A stretch of 64,000 nucleotides of DNA from Heliocidaris tuberculata (GCA_025618425.1 CM046842.1:21970340-22034339), one strand, 5' to 3'. Counted from the first letter of the stretch, positions 10,563 through 22,031 are shown. Numbers and translations: made by a program. Notes: generated by a model not told the origin, from the letters alone.

Positions 10563-13472
10563 GGTAACAAGTGGGTGGGGGGGGGGGGGGGGGAGGGGGG
10601 AGGAGGAGGCTCGTGTACCTGAAAAAGGATTAATATTTTTCCCTTCCCATGAAGGCAAGGGCACGGAATGCAAGAATCTCAAACTAAGGGAACGGACAGA
10701 AATCCCTTGCCTCTTACTGAATTTCACGGCACTGAGTGCACCAATGTATACATTTGACAACATATATGAATGTCAAAACAAAACTATTCTTGAATCGCAA
10801 TAACATGAAAATTCACAGTGTTGTACGTTTGAGCTTATCTAAAGGGACGCACTCGTACATGTATTCTCAGAAGGTTCATAATTCCTGAGGTTCCGAAGTC
10901 ACTTCAAAACACGAATTTTGAAAAAAAGTGGTCACTCCTCGGCACTTTTAAATGGTGATTTAACACTTTAGTTTTTAGATTGTATATGGAATTACGAACC
11001 TTCGAAGTAACGACACTTCGGAATTATGAAGCTTGGGGAAAACGACATAAGAGTGTGATCAGTTCGCGTCACGGACGGACATTTCAAAATTTTCCAATTT
11101 GGGAGGCTTGTAAAAATAAGTGATTAGCTGTGATGGATTGCTTTATGATTTATTTTGGAGGGTATAACTGGGTGTACTGAAAAATGATAAAACATGGTTG
11201 TCAAGGTTACTTATTTAAATGAGAATGAATGAAATGCTCCATTTCTTAGAGTGGGAGATAGATATTTTGTGTTGACTTCTCATTATTCTTTTTCTATCAA
11301 TATCAGAACAACATGATCTTGTCTTATACTTTTTCTTGCAAATGTTAGTCAGATAAATTGGCTTCCCTATCAGACATTTTGAATTTCAAAACAAGCTTTC
11401 GATTTCATAAGAGATGTGAAAAATTTGCATCACAGATGGAAATTTTGCTAAAAGTGTCATTTTTTGACAACACTCCTGCTTAAAATAGTTTGGTCCAAGA
11501 ACTCTGGTACGTTGGAACCCTTTGAAGAACCAAATTTCTAGTAACTTTTGATGTATTTCATGGTAGCGATAGTCTTTCAGTTAATTTTATCATAAAATAT
11601 ATTTTGTGTCACGGACGGACAAAATGCTCACTCTTAACTGATCATGCTTATAATATAATATAAATGCAGTCCCATCCCTATCTCTATATTTACCAGTATT
11701 TACGACTCATATGTTGCCGAACTGATATCCGACATAATTAATGAGTAATTTCTTAATTGAAAATCGTCATTGCTAAAATATATCCAGGTGGCTACTTGAC
11801 CGAAATAACCATAATGATTTTAATATGATCAACAACGCTGCCTGTTCTGAATTCAAGTCACTTTAGGTCAAAACAGAATGGAATATAGGAATCTAATTGC
11901 ATGTGGAGAGAGCCAACAGGAAGACAAAGGTATAGTAATTGTGTTGGCACTTACAAATTAATAATCGAGAATTTAAAGTTTAGCTTAATGTATCGGTGTA
12001 ACACTTTATAGTAAATATTCAATTACATATTTAATTTTATCAGAAATGATTTACAATACCGTAATAACAGTATAGCAATGAGCATAATTTTATAAAAGGG
12101 AACAAATTTTAATCTACCTCTATACTATTAGTTCAGCGGATCCGGTATCTATCTATCTCTCTAAGGTATTTTTCAAGGTTGCATTTTTAAGAAGAATGAC
12201 CGAAGTGGTCAAAAAGTTTTCATTACACGTTCAGTGAGATTGATATTTCTGGAATCAAAACATAATTTTTTACGGAAAACCCGGATTTCAGAACATGATG
12301 CCGTTCTAATGATTCTGAATATTACATGTATAAGTGGACAAGGCAACTTTGGTCAGTTTTTGGCTGATAAAAAGACACGCAAAATGACCAAAATATCATT
12401 ATTTTATACGTCGGTATATCTGACTGACATTTGAAATCAGCGCATAATATTCTTTGTGCATAGCATCAAAATTCTGATTATGCCAAAAATAAAGCCCCAC
12501 GCAAACTTTGTTGCTCCCTAATTTCCAGCGTATTATGCTAACGATCACTTTGGATAAATGTAGCAAAATCAGTCGAAATAGCCAAAACATTTAAATCGAG
12601 AAATGCAACCAATGAAATGATTATTCAGGAATCATATCACTTTTTGAGGTAATAGAATTAATAGGAGGTAAATCATTTTGCATACGATGAGCTTTTCAAA
12701 CCGTTTCCCATTTGTTTTTCACGGTTAGGAAGCCAAACGGAAACCTTCCTGCTCAGTATAATTTCAACTTTCTAACAGAAAATAAGCAAAATGGTCATAT
12801 TACCGACATTTTCAGAACGGAATAAATACATCCAATAATTGATTTCGGACATAGAAGGAGTGGTGTAATGGTTATTCCGAGTCAAAAAGTGACCATAACG
12901 ACCAGAATGTCCTGAGTAAGGCCTATTCGACTGACATTCTTGGAATCAGAGCAAAAGTATACTTAGATCTTCCCCACCAAAATTGTTCTTTTGGGGAGGA
13001 AGTCCGTTGCTGCTCACTAATTTTTAGTTTCTCATTGAAATTTGCAAATACAATCATGTAGTCATAGTGGATCAAAGTGGGCATAATAATCGAAATGGTC
13101 AAAACGATTGAAGTACAATGAATAATTTTATTGTTTTGGAACCTACACACATTTTCACATCAATTTTGGATATCGAGACCCACTCCTTTAATGATGCTGA
13201 TTAAAAAAATTAAATCACATTTCGGGGGGAAAGGGACACAAATTGTTATTTTTGGGGCCTACCAAATCCTTCTTTGCTCTGATTCAATAAAACAATGTGT
13301 AATCAAAATGGTTATTTTTGGTCAATAAGTGGTCAAAGCTTTTCCGCTGCCTGTCCAAAGGCAGAGGGATAACCGTGACATGAGTAGGGTTATTTTTGGA
13401 ATCAGTGCAGATACTACAGAAAGTTCACCAACACAAAGAGTTATCAAATCAAAGTTCTGTGATAACTCCTTG
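10563..13472. other. no gene; small inverted repeats
   Basis: About 2.9 kb of AT-rich sequence without a credible coding region. It includes a G-rich block at 10565-10610, a small dyad at 10873-11030 (TTCATAATTCC / GGAATTATGAA with CCGAAG inside), and a GTCACGGACGGAC motif occurring twice (near 11068 and 11609). It may be intron of the downstream prenylcysteine-oxidase gene, but I could not locate earlier exons. Confidence 0.5.
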
Positions 13473-13741
13473 CACACACACACACACACACACACACTGA
13501 ATCGACGATCTTACTTATGCATATTCATTACAGCGTGCGACCAGGCATTACGTCAGAATATATTAGCGTGAACTTTTGACCCCGCATCATGGCAAAAGCT
13601 TCTAGACGTTTTTTTTCGACGGGTGAAATTGTGGGGATCGCGCGATTAGTGGAGAGTCGCGCTCTGTGTGGGATATGCGTGTAGAGAAAGAGCAGCGTTA
13701 GGGAATAAACCAAATATAAAAAACGGATAGAATCTAGACTA
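13473..13741 (+). repeat. direct repeat copy 2 (CA)n + ~243 bp
   Basis: Second copy of the 9099-9366 unit, again beginning with a CA microsatellite (13473-13497). It lies about 4.37 kb downstream in the same orientation. Confidence 0.8.
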
Positions 13742-14253
13742 CCTCCAAACATGCACTTGAAATCACAGATTTTACAGTTAACGCCATTTTCGGTGACCTT
13801 GTACACGAAAACGGAAAATCGTATTCGTGTCATAATTATTTTTTTTTGTAAAGGGCATAAAGTTCTCTCAATATCCAGACAATGAGCTCTCTGTGTGAAG
13901 AATTTTGGCTACAGTTGTCAATCAAAAATGCATAAATTTAATGAGCCTTATTGGTTTGTCCGTGCATTGGTTGCTAGGCGAGGCTATATCTTAGCAACCG
14001 TTTGACCTTGGGGCAAAATATTTTGGGGTTTTTCGTCAGACACTTGGGGGAACATTTGGTGCGAGTTTAAAGAAAATCAAAGAGGGTCGGGTGACAACTT
14101 GCCTGAAAATCCGTTGATTTGACGTGGATTGACCCATCTATATATGTTCTTTTCATGTAAATTTTCTGCTAACATTCTACAATTTCCTTTGCTTGACATT
14201 TAGTTGAATTCAAATTTTAAGACTTCAAACATCTATGTATTTATCTCTTCCAG

Positions 14254-15047
14254 GCATGGTGTCCTTGGCTGGAGCAATGCCTGGTTTATGGTCTGTAGAG
14301 GGCGGTAACAAGCTTGTGCCTGAACAGTTACTCCAGAGATCTGGTGCAGCGCTCATCAAGTCTCGAGTACAATCTGTTGAGTGTATCACCAATGGTACTG
14401 CAGATAAGCCTGTCTTCAAAGTCTCTTGGCAAAAGGGAGACCAAGGAATCCACAGTGATGTCTTTGACATCGTCATGATGGCTTCGCCTATAGAGGATGA
14501 TCTCTCAGATATCGAATTTGTTGGCTTTGATCAACCGATCACCGCCAACTTTACTGGCGACTATCGTCACACGGTTGCTTCACTCATCGAGGGGCGACCT
14601 CGAGCGTCCACTTTTGGACTTTCGCCCAAAGATGAGGTTCCTGGTCAGGTTATCACCGATGTGGAAGTGCCTTTGAACTTCAGAACTCTTGCGAAGAACT
14701 TCCCTGTGGATTATGACCCCGTCACTTTCAATGCATCCAGGCAGATCTACAAGGTGTTCTCGACTGGTGTCTTGAACAATACACAGATGGAAGCCTTGTT
14801 CGAATCCTATTCGGCAGGGACACACCGTGATTGGTTAGCGTATCCCTACTACCACAAGCGGGAGGCTTTCCCTGGGTTCGTCCTAGCGGAAGGTGTGTTT
14901 TATCCCAATGCAATCGAGTGGGCTGCTAGTGCCATGGAAATGGCCATCATCGGGGGCAGAAACAGCGCCATATTGGCATACCAGTATTGGAGTGGGGATT
15001 CCCCAGAAGTAAAAGTGGGTGCCTCTAGAGTTAGGCAAGAACTATGA
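14254..15047 (+). CDS. PCYOX1: prenylcysteine oxidase, last coding exon (partial)
   Basis: Encodes about the last 264 residues of a prenylcysteine oxidase, the FAD-dependent thioether oxidase that cleaves prenylcysteines released from degraded prenylated proteins. The vertebrate enzyme is glycosylated and lysosomal or lipoprotein-associated. Support comes from the start MVSLAGAMPGLWSVEGGNKL, which matches the family's GLVSLAG..GLW.V.GGNKLV block, plus DWLAYPYY and the C-terminal block around IEWAASAMEMAIIGGRNSAI. A pyrimidine tract ending CTCTTCCAG (to 14253) is a good 3' splice site, so the upstream ATG at 14235 is intronic. The exon begins inside a glycine codon (phase 1). The usual protein is ~500 residues; the FAD-binding N-terminal half must lie upstream and was not found in this window. 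The frame is open to TGA at 15045 and no damage is seen. Confidence 0.88.
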
Positions 15048-15069
15048 AATTAAACCATTCTCCTTTGTT

Positions 15070-15075
15070 AATAAA
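15070..15075 (+). promoter_or_regulatory. candidate polyadenylation signal AATAAA
   Basis: Canonical AATAAA 22 nt after the prenylcysteine-oxidase stop codon. That is very close, so the functional signal may lie further downstream. Confidence 0.3.
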
Positions 15076-15928
15076 GGGAACATTCAAAATGTATTCTATG
15101 CACTTTAAGGGGGAGAGGTTTAGGGGGAAGGCTTATTTTTGTTACCCAAGAACGATATTTGTTTGATCAATACCAGGGTGTCCTAGGAATGAAATAGTGC
15201 TTGAAAATTTCAATTTTTGTCCCTCCAATTTAAGAGAAAAAAAATGTATTGAGGGATCTAGTTCTGTATTTGTGCCCAAATGCTTATGGTCAGATTGAGC
15301 ATTATTAGTTGAAAATTGTCCAGTACAACATCCAAGCAATATCTGTATGGAATGATTGTTGTCCCTTATTGGTCAGTGTGAATGGTACATGTACGTTATA
15401 AACCCTACGATAGCTGTTTTTCCTGTCCTGTTATTTTTGTTATTGGTTGAAGAATATTGTCTCAGTTACTTACAGTTTTTAAATGGACATTTTCTTGCTA
15501 AATCTAGAGTTGGGATCGACCATTAATCTTTGAGTATTTTGTCTAATAGAAACAAGGGGATAGGGACCAAGTGAATTAATTTAAATCTTAAGGCCCAACT
15601 GCCTATTTTTTTTTCTTTTCTTATACCCCTCCCCTTTGATGGTAAATACTTTTTACATTCCAAATATAGATAATAATATGCATTTTCAATTTGACTTTTT
15701 TGTTGTTGTCTGTTTGTGGATGTGGATGTCGTGTAGCAAAATGCTGTAGACATTTTTTTTTGGGGGGGGGGGGGGGGTTGAGGGGGATAGGTCTTGCTTT
15801 CCTTTTTTCAGGGATTAAGGATTATTTTCTATGACATGTACAGTTCATTGAGTATTTGGGGATTAAACAAAGTAATTCTTTATTTCTGATAAATAATGTG
15901 CCATAATTGACATAAAAGTTTATATTCT
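15076..15928. other. non-coding, likely 3' UTR / intergenic
   Basis: No gene is seen. Some of it is probably 3' UTR of the preceding exon. It contains a T/G homopolymer junction at 15751-15778. The transposon starts immediately after. Confidence 0.5.
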
Positions 15929-15932
15929 TAAA

Positions 15933-16080
15933 TAGTAGAGTCATTTTGGGAGGTTCCGTGACCAACCTCTCTGAACCTTTTTTTCTCAGTGGATTTGGCA
16001 TTCTAAACCATTTCGAAGGAAAATAAGCTCCTATGTACCTCCCATAAATGATGGGAACAATTTTTACAGCCCAAAATTCA
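15933..16080 (+). repeat. left terminal inverted repeat (148 bp)
   Basis: Starts TAGTAGAGTCATTTTGGGAG and ends CAGCCCAAAATTCA. It pairs with 23619-23766 in inverse orientation. Confidence 0.93.
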
Positions 16081-16083
16081 AAA

Positions 16084-16860
16084 TGGCCGCCAAAATGGCC
16101 GCCAAAATGGCTGTCACTGCCTATATCTCAGTAACTAATTCACCTAGGAGGTTGATTTTGGTGTCTTGACATAGGTTTTCGGGGTCAAGGATTTCGATGC
16201 TCCCCTTGTTTTTTTTGTAAAACGTGTCCATTGCAGTGAAATCCAATATGGCCGCCAAAATGGCCGCCAAAATGGCTGTCACTGCCTATATCTCAGTAAC
16301 TTATTCACCTAGGAGGTTGATTTTGGTGTCTTGACATAGGTTTTTGGGGTCAAGGATTTCATTGCTCCCCTTGTGTTTTTTGTAAAACGTGTCCATTTCA
16401 GTGAAATCCAATATGGCCGCCAAAATGGCCGCCAAAATGGCTGTCACTGCCTATATCTCAGTAACTAATTCACCTAGGAGGTTGATTTTGGTGTCTTGAC
16501 ATAGGTTTTGGGGGTCAAGGATTTCAATGCTCCCCTTGTTTTTTTTGGTAAAACATGTCCATTGCAGTGAAATCCAATATGGCCGCCAAAATGGCCGCCA
16601 AAATGGCTTTCACTGCCTATATCTCAGTAACTAATTCACCTAGGAGGTTGATTTTGGTGTCTTGACATAGGTTTTGGGGGTCAAGGATTTCAATGCTCCC
16701 CTTGTTGTTTTGTTGTTGGTAAAACATGTCCATTGCAGTGAAATCCAATATGGCCGCCAATATGGCCGCCGATATACATTTTGTATTGTTTCTCGACAAC
16801 TAAGTTGCCTAGAAAGCTGATCTTGGTGTCAAAACAGAGGTTTCGGGGTCAAGCTTTCTG
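16084..16860. repeat. subterminal tandem array, ~165 bp x 4 plus a degenerate copy
   Basis: The GGCTGTCACTGCC-type marker recurs at 16109, 16274, 16439 and 16605 (spacings 165, 165, 166), with a degenerate fifth copy to ~16855. Each unit contains two or three AATGGCCGCCA blocks, a TCACCTAGGAGGTTGATTTT segment and a TGACATAGGTTT segment. It lies between the left TIR and the 3' end of the transposase gene. Subterminal repeats like this can be transposase-binding arrays; that role is inference. Confidence 0.9.
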
Positions 16861-16975
16861 CTGATACCAATATTAGCCTGTTAAACTGATTACATTATGA
16901 TTACATAATTTTTAAATTCATCATATCTGGAAAATTTTGATATCGCCGACTGTTTACTTCAAAGTCCAACATACC

Positions 16976-19900
16976 TTAATAGTCTGCTACACTATCTCCA
17001 CACGAGTCACTGACGCTATCACTACACGAGTCACTATCAATGCATGAGTCACTGAATGCACTCGTGCTATCAGAGTCACTCTCTGCACCATCGCTGCTCT
17101 CATCACGGTTGCTCTCTGTGTTCTCCTTGGGCGTTTTCGACATGGACAAGGGAAGTGGGGGTTCTGTCGATCGTACAGGTAGACACAGTCCGTTTACCAG
17201 ATGCCATCCATGTCCTATCGGTGATGGGTGACTTTGCAGCTGGAAATGCTTGAGTAAATATGCAAGGTAGTTTGCACGAAGCAGGTGCTGATACAAACTG
17301 TCCGAGTCAGGCATTAATCGCATGGTGCTCTTCTTCTTCTGGGCCCTCCACTTTGCAGCCCGAGCTTCTCCTGGTGTCTTGCTTTTGGTATTACCATAGA
17401 TGTAGCGAATGACGAACTGTTCTAAATCGCTGATGACATTCTGTGGGGCTGGAAGCTGGGTGCCACATTTTGCAAGCAGACTATGGGCCTCTTTAGAATT
17501 GATCAAGCGTCCTACAATCCGCAATTTACTTGCTCCGAAAAAAGCAGAGTTATGGTCACATCCACTAATGACATGTATTGGAATGATGGATTGAGAGATT
17601 GCTTCACTGCACAGACGTTTGGCATCAATCAGACGATGTTTGCGTTTCAAGCACAAGTTCCCTGACGTCCTATGAGCAACATATGCCGCTTGGACATAGT
17701 TGTCAGTGTCTTCTGTGTCAAGTATGACTGCTGCTTTGTAGCCATCTGACCGAAGTGCACTATACATCGTGAACATGGCAGTGTCTGCTTCAGCTTGGAA
17801 ACATAGGAGTTCAGGCAAATCCTCACCCGTAGTGAGATTCCGCGCGTAACTGCCGACTACACAATAGACAATCTCGGTCCTTGTTGTTAACGCCACTTTC
17901 CGGAATTCCTCTTGAAGAAATGCCTGTAGGCGGATCTTGTTAGCAGGCTTACCTAGCAGGGCATGGAAATCCTTGCTAGAGGGAAACTTGTTCTCTGCCT
18001 TCATGAAGACATTCTTTGTTGGCATCTGTTTCTGTCTAAGTATCCTTTCACTGTCCTTAATGCTGTAGTCCTGGTCGTAGGAATCGTTTATGCAAATGAT
18101 CCTCTCCGCATTTGGGTGCCTACTCTTGATAGTATTCACCATTTTCTGGGCATAGTCGCCCCAGGTATACTTGGTTCCGTCCCTCTTCTCCCTGTCTTCA
18201 ATGGTCGGGACTGCAAGTCGCCAAATGAGACCCATGTCAATAAGGGATGTATACACCTCAGGTTCTGGAGTCACATTCATGTTCAGTTTTTGCAGAAGTT
18301 TGCTTTTCTGTGACTTGCGGAATGTTCCGTTTGCATTGAAGATAGAAAGGCACTCAGGCGTGACACGATGTTGCATGATATCTTCAAGTTGTAGTGTCCC
18401 ACTGCTGTCAACTAGTCCGACAACTGACGCCATGGCATCCCGCTCCATTCCCTCCGCCTTTCCCTTCAAATTTTCAGCTACTCCTCTTGTCACTTCTTGA
18501 CTGGAAAAGTTCTTTCGCTTACTCCGATGAACTCTGTCATTCAAAGTCTTGGTTTTCGAATATACCCTCTCATCCATGAACTCCTTTACTTTACTTCTAC
18601 CATCCGTCTTGGCTGATGCCAGATCTACAGAAAGCGAATCGGAGGCTGGGATTCCTGACTGAAGGGACCGCAGTGTCTGGTTAGTATGGTCGAACGGGTC
18701 ACACTCAAATTCATTGAGACACGAACTAATATCCTGCACAGCTTGTTCATCCTTCCTTCTTTTGCTAGATGAGCAATCTGCATGCTCTGCTTTCCTATGC
18801 CCCTTGCGATTAGCATGATGATGAACAGCTCTTCTCACTCGATTGATGTTATTCACGTTGCGTGTATTTGAAAGGAGTTGTTTCTCATTGTTCAGGATGG
18901 CCAACCAACCAGACTTCAGCTTGGAGCCCTTGTTCATAGTTGACTCAATCCATATGTCCAGAGCGACACACGAATACGGATTTCCTGTCATTGACTGAGC
19001 GAACATACCATCTTTCATGAATGCAGCCTGTTCCTCAGGAAGGGTATCAAGCACTGCAATGAAATCTGGAAGATGCCGACCATACTTGTCATTGTCATAG
19101 ATTTGCATCCATGGAAGCATCAGTTTGAGTGAGGATTTGTACTCATTCCAGTTGCTTGTTCTGAGTGCGTGGATATTTTGGGTCAGAATTTCCACCATTT
19201 CCATGAAGGATATCCAGTATTCCGCCAAGGGGGCACCATCGAAATCCCTGAACAGCGTCTCAATAAGATCTTTCACCTCTGCATTTTGCTCTAACTCTGT
19301 GTGTACATCTGCAAGTCCTTGAGCATCAATCTCATGTCTGAGTTTGGCAAGAGATGACTTCACCTCTTCGGATAGAGGAGAACCTTCCAAATGCTTGTCT
19401 AGGGCATGATGGACCAGAGTCTCGTAGAACAGGCGAAGACAGCGAACCCCACGCTTGAAATGTTTTCCACGGAGGGCTTGATCAACCGATCCATCTGCAA
19501 TAACACCTGCAGCTACCAACACATCAGAGAGACCCGATCCATGGAACCTTTTGTATATCGTGTATATGAATGACATCTGAATATGAAAGGCGCCCATGAA
19601 TGGTAAGATTTTGCTAAACTGTTGTGGGTTTTCACTTTTCAGTTCCAGCATGAGCACGTAGACGGGATGGTCACCAACGATAATTGCGAAAGGCATCCTT
19701 TTCTCTTCGATTGCCTTTGCGAGCTTACACAGAACATTATTGAGAACAGTCTTACTGGGTGGGTCGGGATAGGTCATGTGGTATATAGCTCGACTCTTCT
19801 CGTCAGCATTTGACATTCTGGCCTGGAACCCTGAAAACCCTGGTACAGTCTGTTCCTCTGGTTTAGGACGTGTTCGGTCATCCTGAGCTCTAGCCAACGC

Positions 19901-21613
19901 ATGGATCACACCACGAGTTCTTTGCATGGATGTGTCTTGAGGATGGCTGTTATTTGCGGCTCGTTCTCGAATAGGCGGTTCCCCACGCTTAACTGTCTTG
20001 TACGGCTTGACGTGCTGCATTTCACTTCCGACCTCTTTGAGAGATGTTGAAAGGAACTGAGGTGTCATGTTTGTCCTATCCTCCTGATTTTCTGAGGGTT
20101 CATCAAATGTCTCTGGCTGCACAAACATGACGTTAGTTCGATGTGCCTGCCCAGCACCAGTCGACGTATCACTCTTAAAGTCATCATTGTTGACTACAGC
20201 AATTGCAGGCTTCCCAAAGGCAAGTTCGGAGGGACAATTAAGGGAACCCTTGAGGTCACTGAACACCCAGAAATCTCGCAACATCAGAACGTCATTGTAG
20301 TTGATGCCTATGCCATCTTTGTGCAGGAGGTCGATGATCTCTCTACTTTTGGTTAGTCCATGCAGCAAGACGGAGAGATTCACCTCAAAGGCAGTGCGCA
20401 TTCCCGTGATGTAGCTTGTGAGGATCGACCCAATCGAACGGACAGCTGAGTTGTCGTCAACTTCTGACCTATTTGGGTGTTTTAGCCATGTTATCAGCTT
20501 TAAGAGGAGCTCATTTAGGTCCTCTTCTCTCTCCAACTCTGATACATTTGGAGGCCAGGGAACAGTATTTGTCGCTTCAACTTGCTCTTTTAGTCGTACT
20601 GCAACATTCTTCACCAACTGGTCATCGTTTATACCCAGCGAAGATAGTGCTGCTTCTACGTATGAACCAGCCGCTCTTATATCAAATACCATTTCACTCA
20701 CATTTTGCTGACTGCTTTTATGAAACCCGATGTCTTCCTCAAATTCCTTTAAGAGAATCTCCTTCACGTAGCTCGACTTTACCTTTGTATCATGTCCATG
20801 ATTTGAGATAATTCGTTGGTAGTCCTGCAGTAGACTCTGCACTGTCCGAAATTCATGGTTCTCAAAGATTACCTGACGAACGTGATTGAAGAAGATGGCT
20901 TGTGCTTCTCGTAGATTAACATTCTGCAGGTGTTGAGTAACTTCATCTGAAAGAGGCTTGGCATGGGAGATGTAGTCACGCCAGCAGCCGCGGTGGTAGC
21001 GGATTTCCCAGCCAAAAGCTGTTTCACAGTCCGGAATTGATGCAATCAGTGTATTGAGCCTCGACCTCAGGACCGGATCTTCCACATGTACAGTGTGTAA
21101 CTTGAATTTTTTCCAGGCGTCCTTCGTTGATAGGAGGAGCAACTGCCCCCAGTCACGATGACTACTTTTGTGGGGACCTCTATTGCACCACACGCATACG
21201 TTCTTGTCGTGCACAATACCTACACTAGACCGCAGCTTCTTGGGAGAAAAGGGGCTGGGGGCTGGAGATGGATCCTCCTCACCTGATTGGTTACCTCTTT
21301 CAAGATCTTCGTCTAGTTTGCGTTTTCGTTTTTCTGCCTGAGAAAGACAGCGCTTGCTAGATAAACTGGTGTAACAAGCGTTGTGCATGTAATAACCTTT
21401 CGGCCCATTCTCCCAGTCCACATTTTCATGTACATTTTGAAAACGATCAAGTTCTTTCCATCGTAAAGACTTTTCCTGAATGGAATCCCATTTTTGGTCA
21501 GTGATATTATCCAAACAGTCACTTTTGGTACATGGTTGACCGCAACATAGAATGCATTCATGTTCGTAAGACGTTGACGGTAATTCATCGCTGTCACTCC
21601 TTTCGGGATCCAT
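16976..21613 (-). CDS. transposon protein: Zn-binding N-terminus, DDE-like core, PIN/XPG-like nuclease
   Basis: A single uninterrupted 1545-codon frame. The start chosen is the ATG at 21613 (MDPERSDSDE). A frame extension of 10 codons exists, but a pyrimidine tract ending in AG (21620-21619) lies just upstream, so the extension is probably intron. Visible regions (approximate residues): CxxCC..C near 20-28; CVWC near 140 with HRGCW near 207, a likely zinc-binding pair; VNNDD near 475, GDHPVY near 649 and IESTMN near 891. By position these match the D, D and E of a large uncharacterised metazoan family with a GxFH block and a SGLSD..AGVI block between the last two. A second module has EADTAMF near 1274, DTEDTD near 1299 and SGCDHNSAFFG near 1353, matching the acidic motifs of PIN/XPG-like nucleases. 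A Ser/Asp-rich tail follows. Position within TIRs argues for a transposase. The catalytic assignment is by motif only. Confidence 0.78.
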   Translation of the reverse strand: MDPERSDSDELPSTSYEHECILCCGQPCTKSDCLDNITDQKWDSIQEKSLRWKELDRFQNVHENVDWENGPKGYYMHNACYTSLSSKRCLSQAEKRKRKLDEDLERGNQSGEEDPSPAPSPFSPKKLRSSVGIVHDKNVCVWCNRGPHKSSHRDWGQLLLLSTKDAWKKFKLHTVHVEDPVLRSRLNTLIASIPDCETAFGWEIRYHRGCWRDYISHAKPLSDEVTQHLQNVNLREAQAIFFNHVRQVIFENHEFRTVQSLLQDYQRIISNHGHDTKVKSSYVKEILLKEFEEDIGFHKSSQQNVSEMVFDIRAAGSYVEAALSSLGINDDQLVKNVAVRLKEQVEATNTVPWPPNVSELEREEDLNELLLKLITWLKHPNRSEVDDNSAVRSIGSILTSYITGMRTAFEVNLSVLLHGLTKSREIIDLLHKDGIGINYNDVLMLRDFWVFSDLKGSLNCPSELAFGKPAIAVVNNDDFKSDTSTGAGQAHRTNVMFVQPETFDEPSENQEDRTNMTPQFLSTSLKEVGSEMQHVKPYKTVKRGEPPIRERAANNSHPQDTSMQRTRGVIHALARAQDDRTRPKPEEQTVPGFSGFQARMSNADEKSRAIYHMTYPDPPSKTVLNNVLCKLAKAIEEKRMPFAIIVGDHPVYVLMLELKSENPQQFSKILPFMGAFHIQMSFIYTIYKRFHGSGLSDVLVAAGVIADGSVDQALRGKHFKRGVRCLRLFYETLVHHALDKHLEGSPLSEEVKSSLAKLRHEIDAQGLADVHTELEQNAEVKDLIETLFRDFDGAPLAEYWISFMEMVEILTQNIHALRTSNWNEYKSSLKLMLPWMQIYDNDKYGRHLPDFIAVLDTLPEEQAAFMKDGMFAQSMTGNPYSCVALDIWIESTMNKGSKLKSGWLAILNNEKQLLSNTRNVNNINRVRRAVHHHANRKGHRKAEHADCSSSKRRKDEQAVQDISSCLNEFECDPFDHTNQTLRSLQSGIPASDSLSVDLASAKTDGRSKVKEFMDERVYSKTKTLNDRVHRSKRKNFSSQEVTRGVAENLKGKAEGMERDAMASVVGLVDSSGTLQLEDIMQHRVTPECLSIFNANGTFRKSQKSKLLQKLNMNVTPEPEVYTSLIDMGLIWRLAVPTIEDREKRDGTKYTWGDYAQKMVNTIKSRHPNAERIICINDSYDQDYSIKDSERILRQKQMPTKNVFMKAENKFPSSKDFHALLGKPANKIRLQAFLQEEFRKVALTTRTEIVYCVVGSYARNLTTGEDLPELLCFQAEADTAMFTMYSALRSDGYKAAVILDTEDTDNYVQAAYVAHRTSGNLCLKRKHRLIDAKRLCSEAISQSIIPIHVISGCDHNSAFFGASKLRIVGRLINSKEAHSLLAKCGTQLPAPQNVISDLEQFVIRYIYGNTKSKTPGEARAAKWRAQKKKSTMRLMPDSDSLYQHLLRANYLAYLLKHFQLQSHPSPIGHGWHLVNGLCLPVRSTEPPLPLSMSKTPKENTESNRDESSDGAESDSDSTSAFSDSCIDSDSCSDSVSDSCGDSVADY

Positions 21614-21618
21614 TGTAT

Positions 21619-21620
21619 CT
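21619..21620 (-). other. candidate 3' splice site before the transposase start
   Basis: On the minus strand, TTTTCACTTTCAG immediately precedes ATACAATGGATCC. A 5' UTR intron would explain why the first exon and promoter are not adjacent; they would lie between here and the right TIR. Confidence 0.5.
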
Positions 21621-21659
21621 GAAAGTGAAAACCAATGTGTCATATATTAGGAAACAGGA

Positions 21660-22031
21660 GAGTGAAAAAGATATTGTTCAAAGTAATAGAAATAAACCTT
21701 GTAAAGACAATTTCAATGAAATTCATGGATATCTTCATACCACCAGCTTTGTCTTTGATTTGTTTTTTTTTTTTTTTTTCTTTTGGTGAAAGTTTGAAAA
21801 AAACAATAAAAAATGACAATTTTTCAAAGTTATATCACTTAACTGGATTTGAATATGGCAGCCCATGATGAAAATTATGTAAAGTTGATGACATCATTAG
21901 ATTCAAATGACATTTATTGTGCTCAATTTATTGCCCTCAACCATGCTTAGGTTAGCATTTTTAGCCAAAATATGTCAAAAATAAGAATATGTCCAAATAT
22001 GGTAGTTAGGGCCCAGACCCCCCCCCCTCCC
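21660..22031. other. non-coding, transposon interior
   Basis: AT-rich, with a T run at 21762-21779 and a C run at 22018-22027. It is probably 5' intron of the minus-strand gene. Confidence 0.5.

Noticed and set aside
9099..13741. LTR retrotransposon flanked by 243 bp LTRs
   Set aside because: The repeats lack TG..CA ends, and the interval has no gag/pol, primer-binding site or polypurine tract.
21614..21643. Ten-codon N-terminal extension of the transposon protein
   Set aside because: A pyrimidine tract ending in AG lies between the two ATGs, so the first is probably intronic. The second ATG was used as start.
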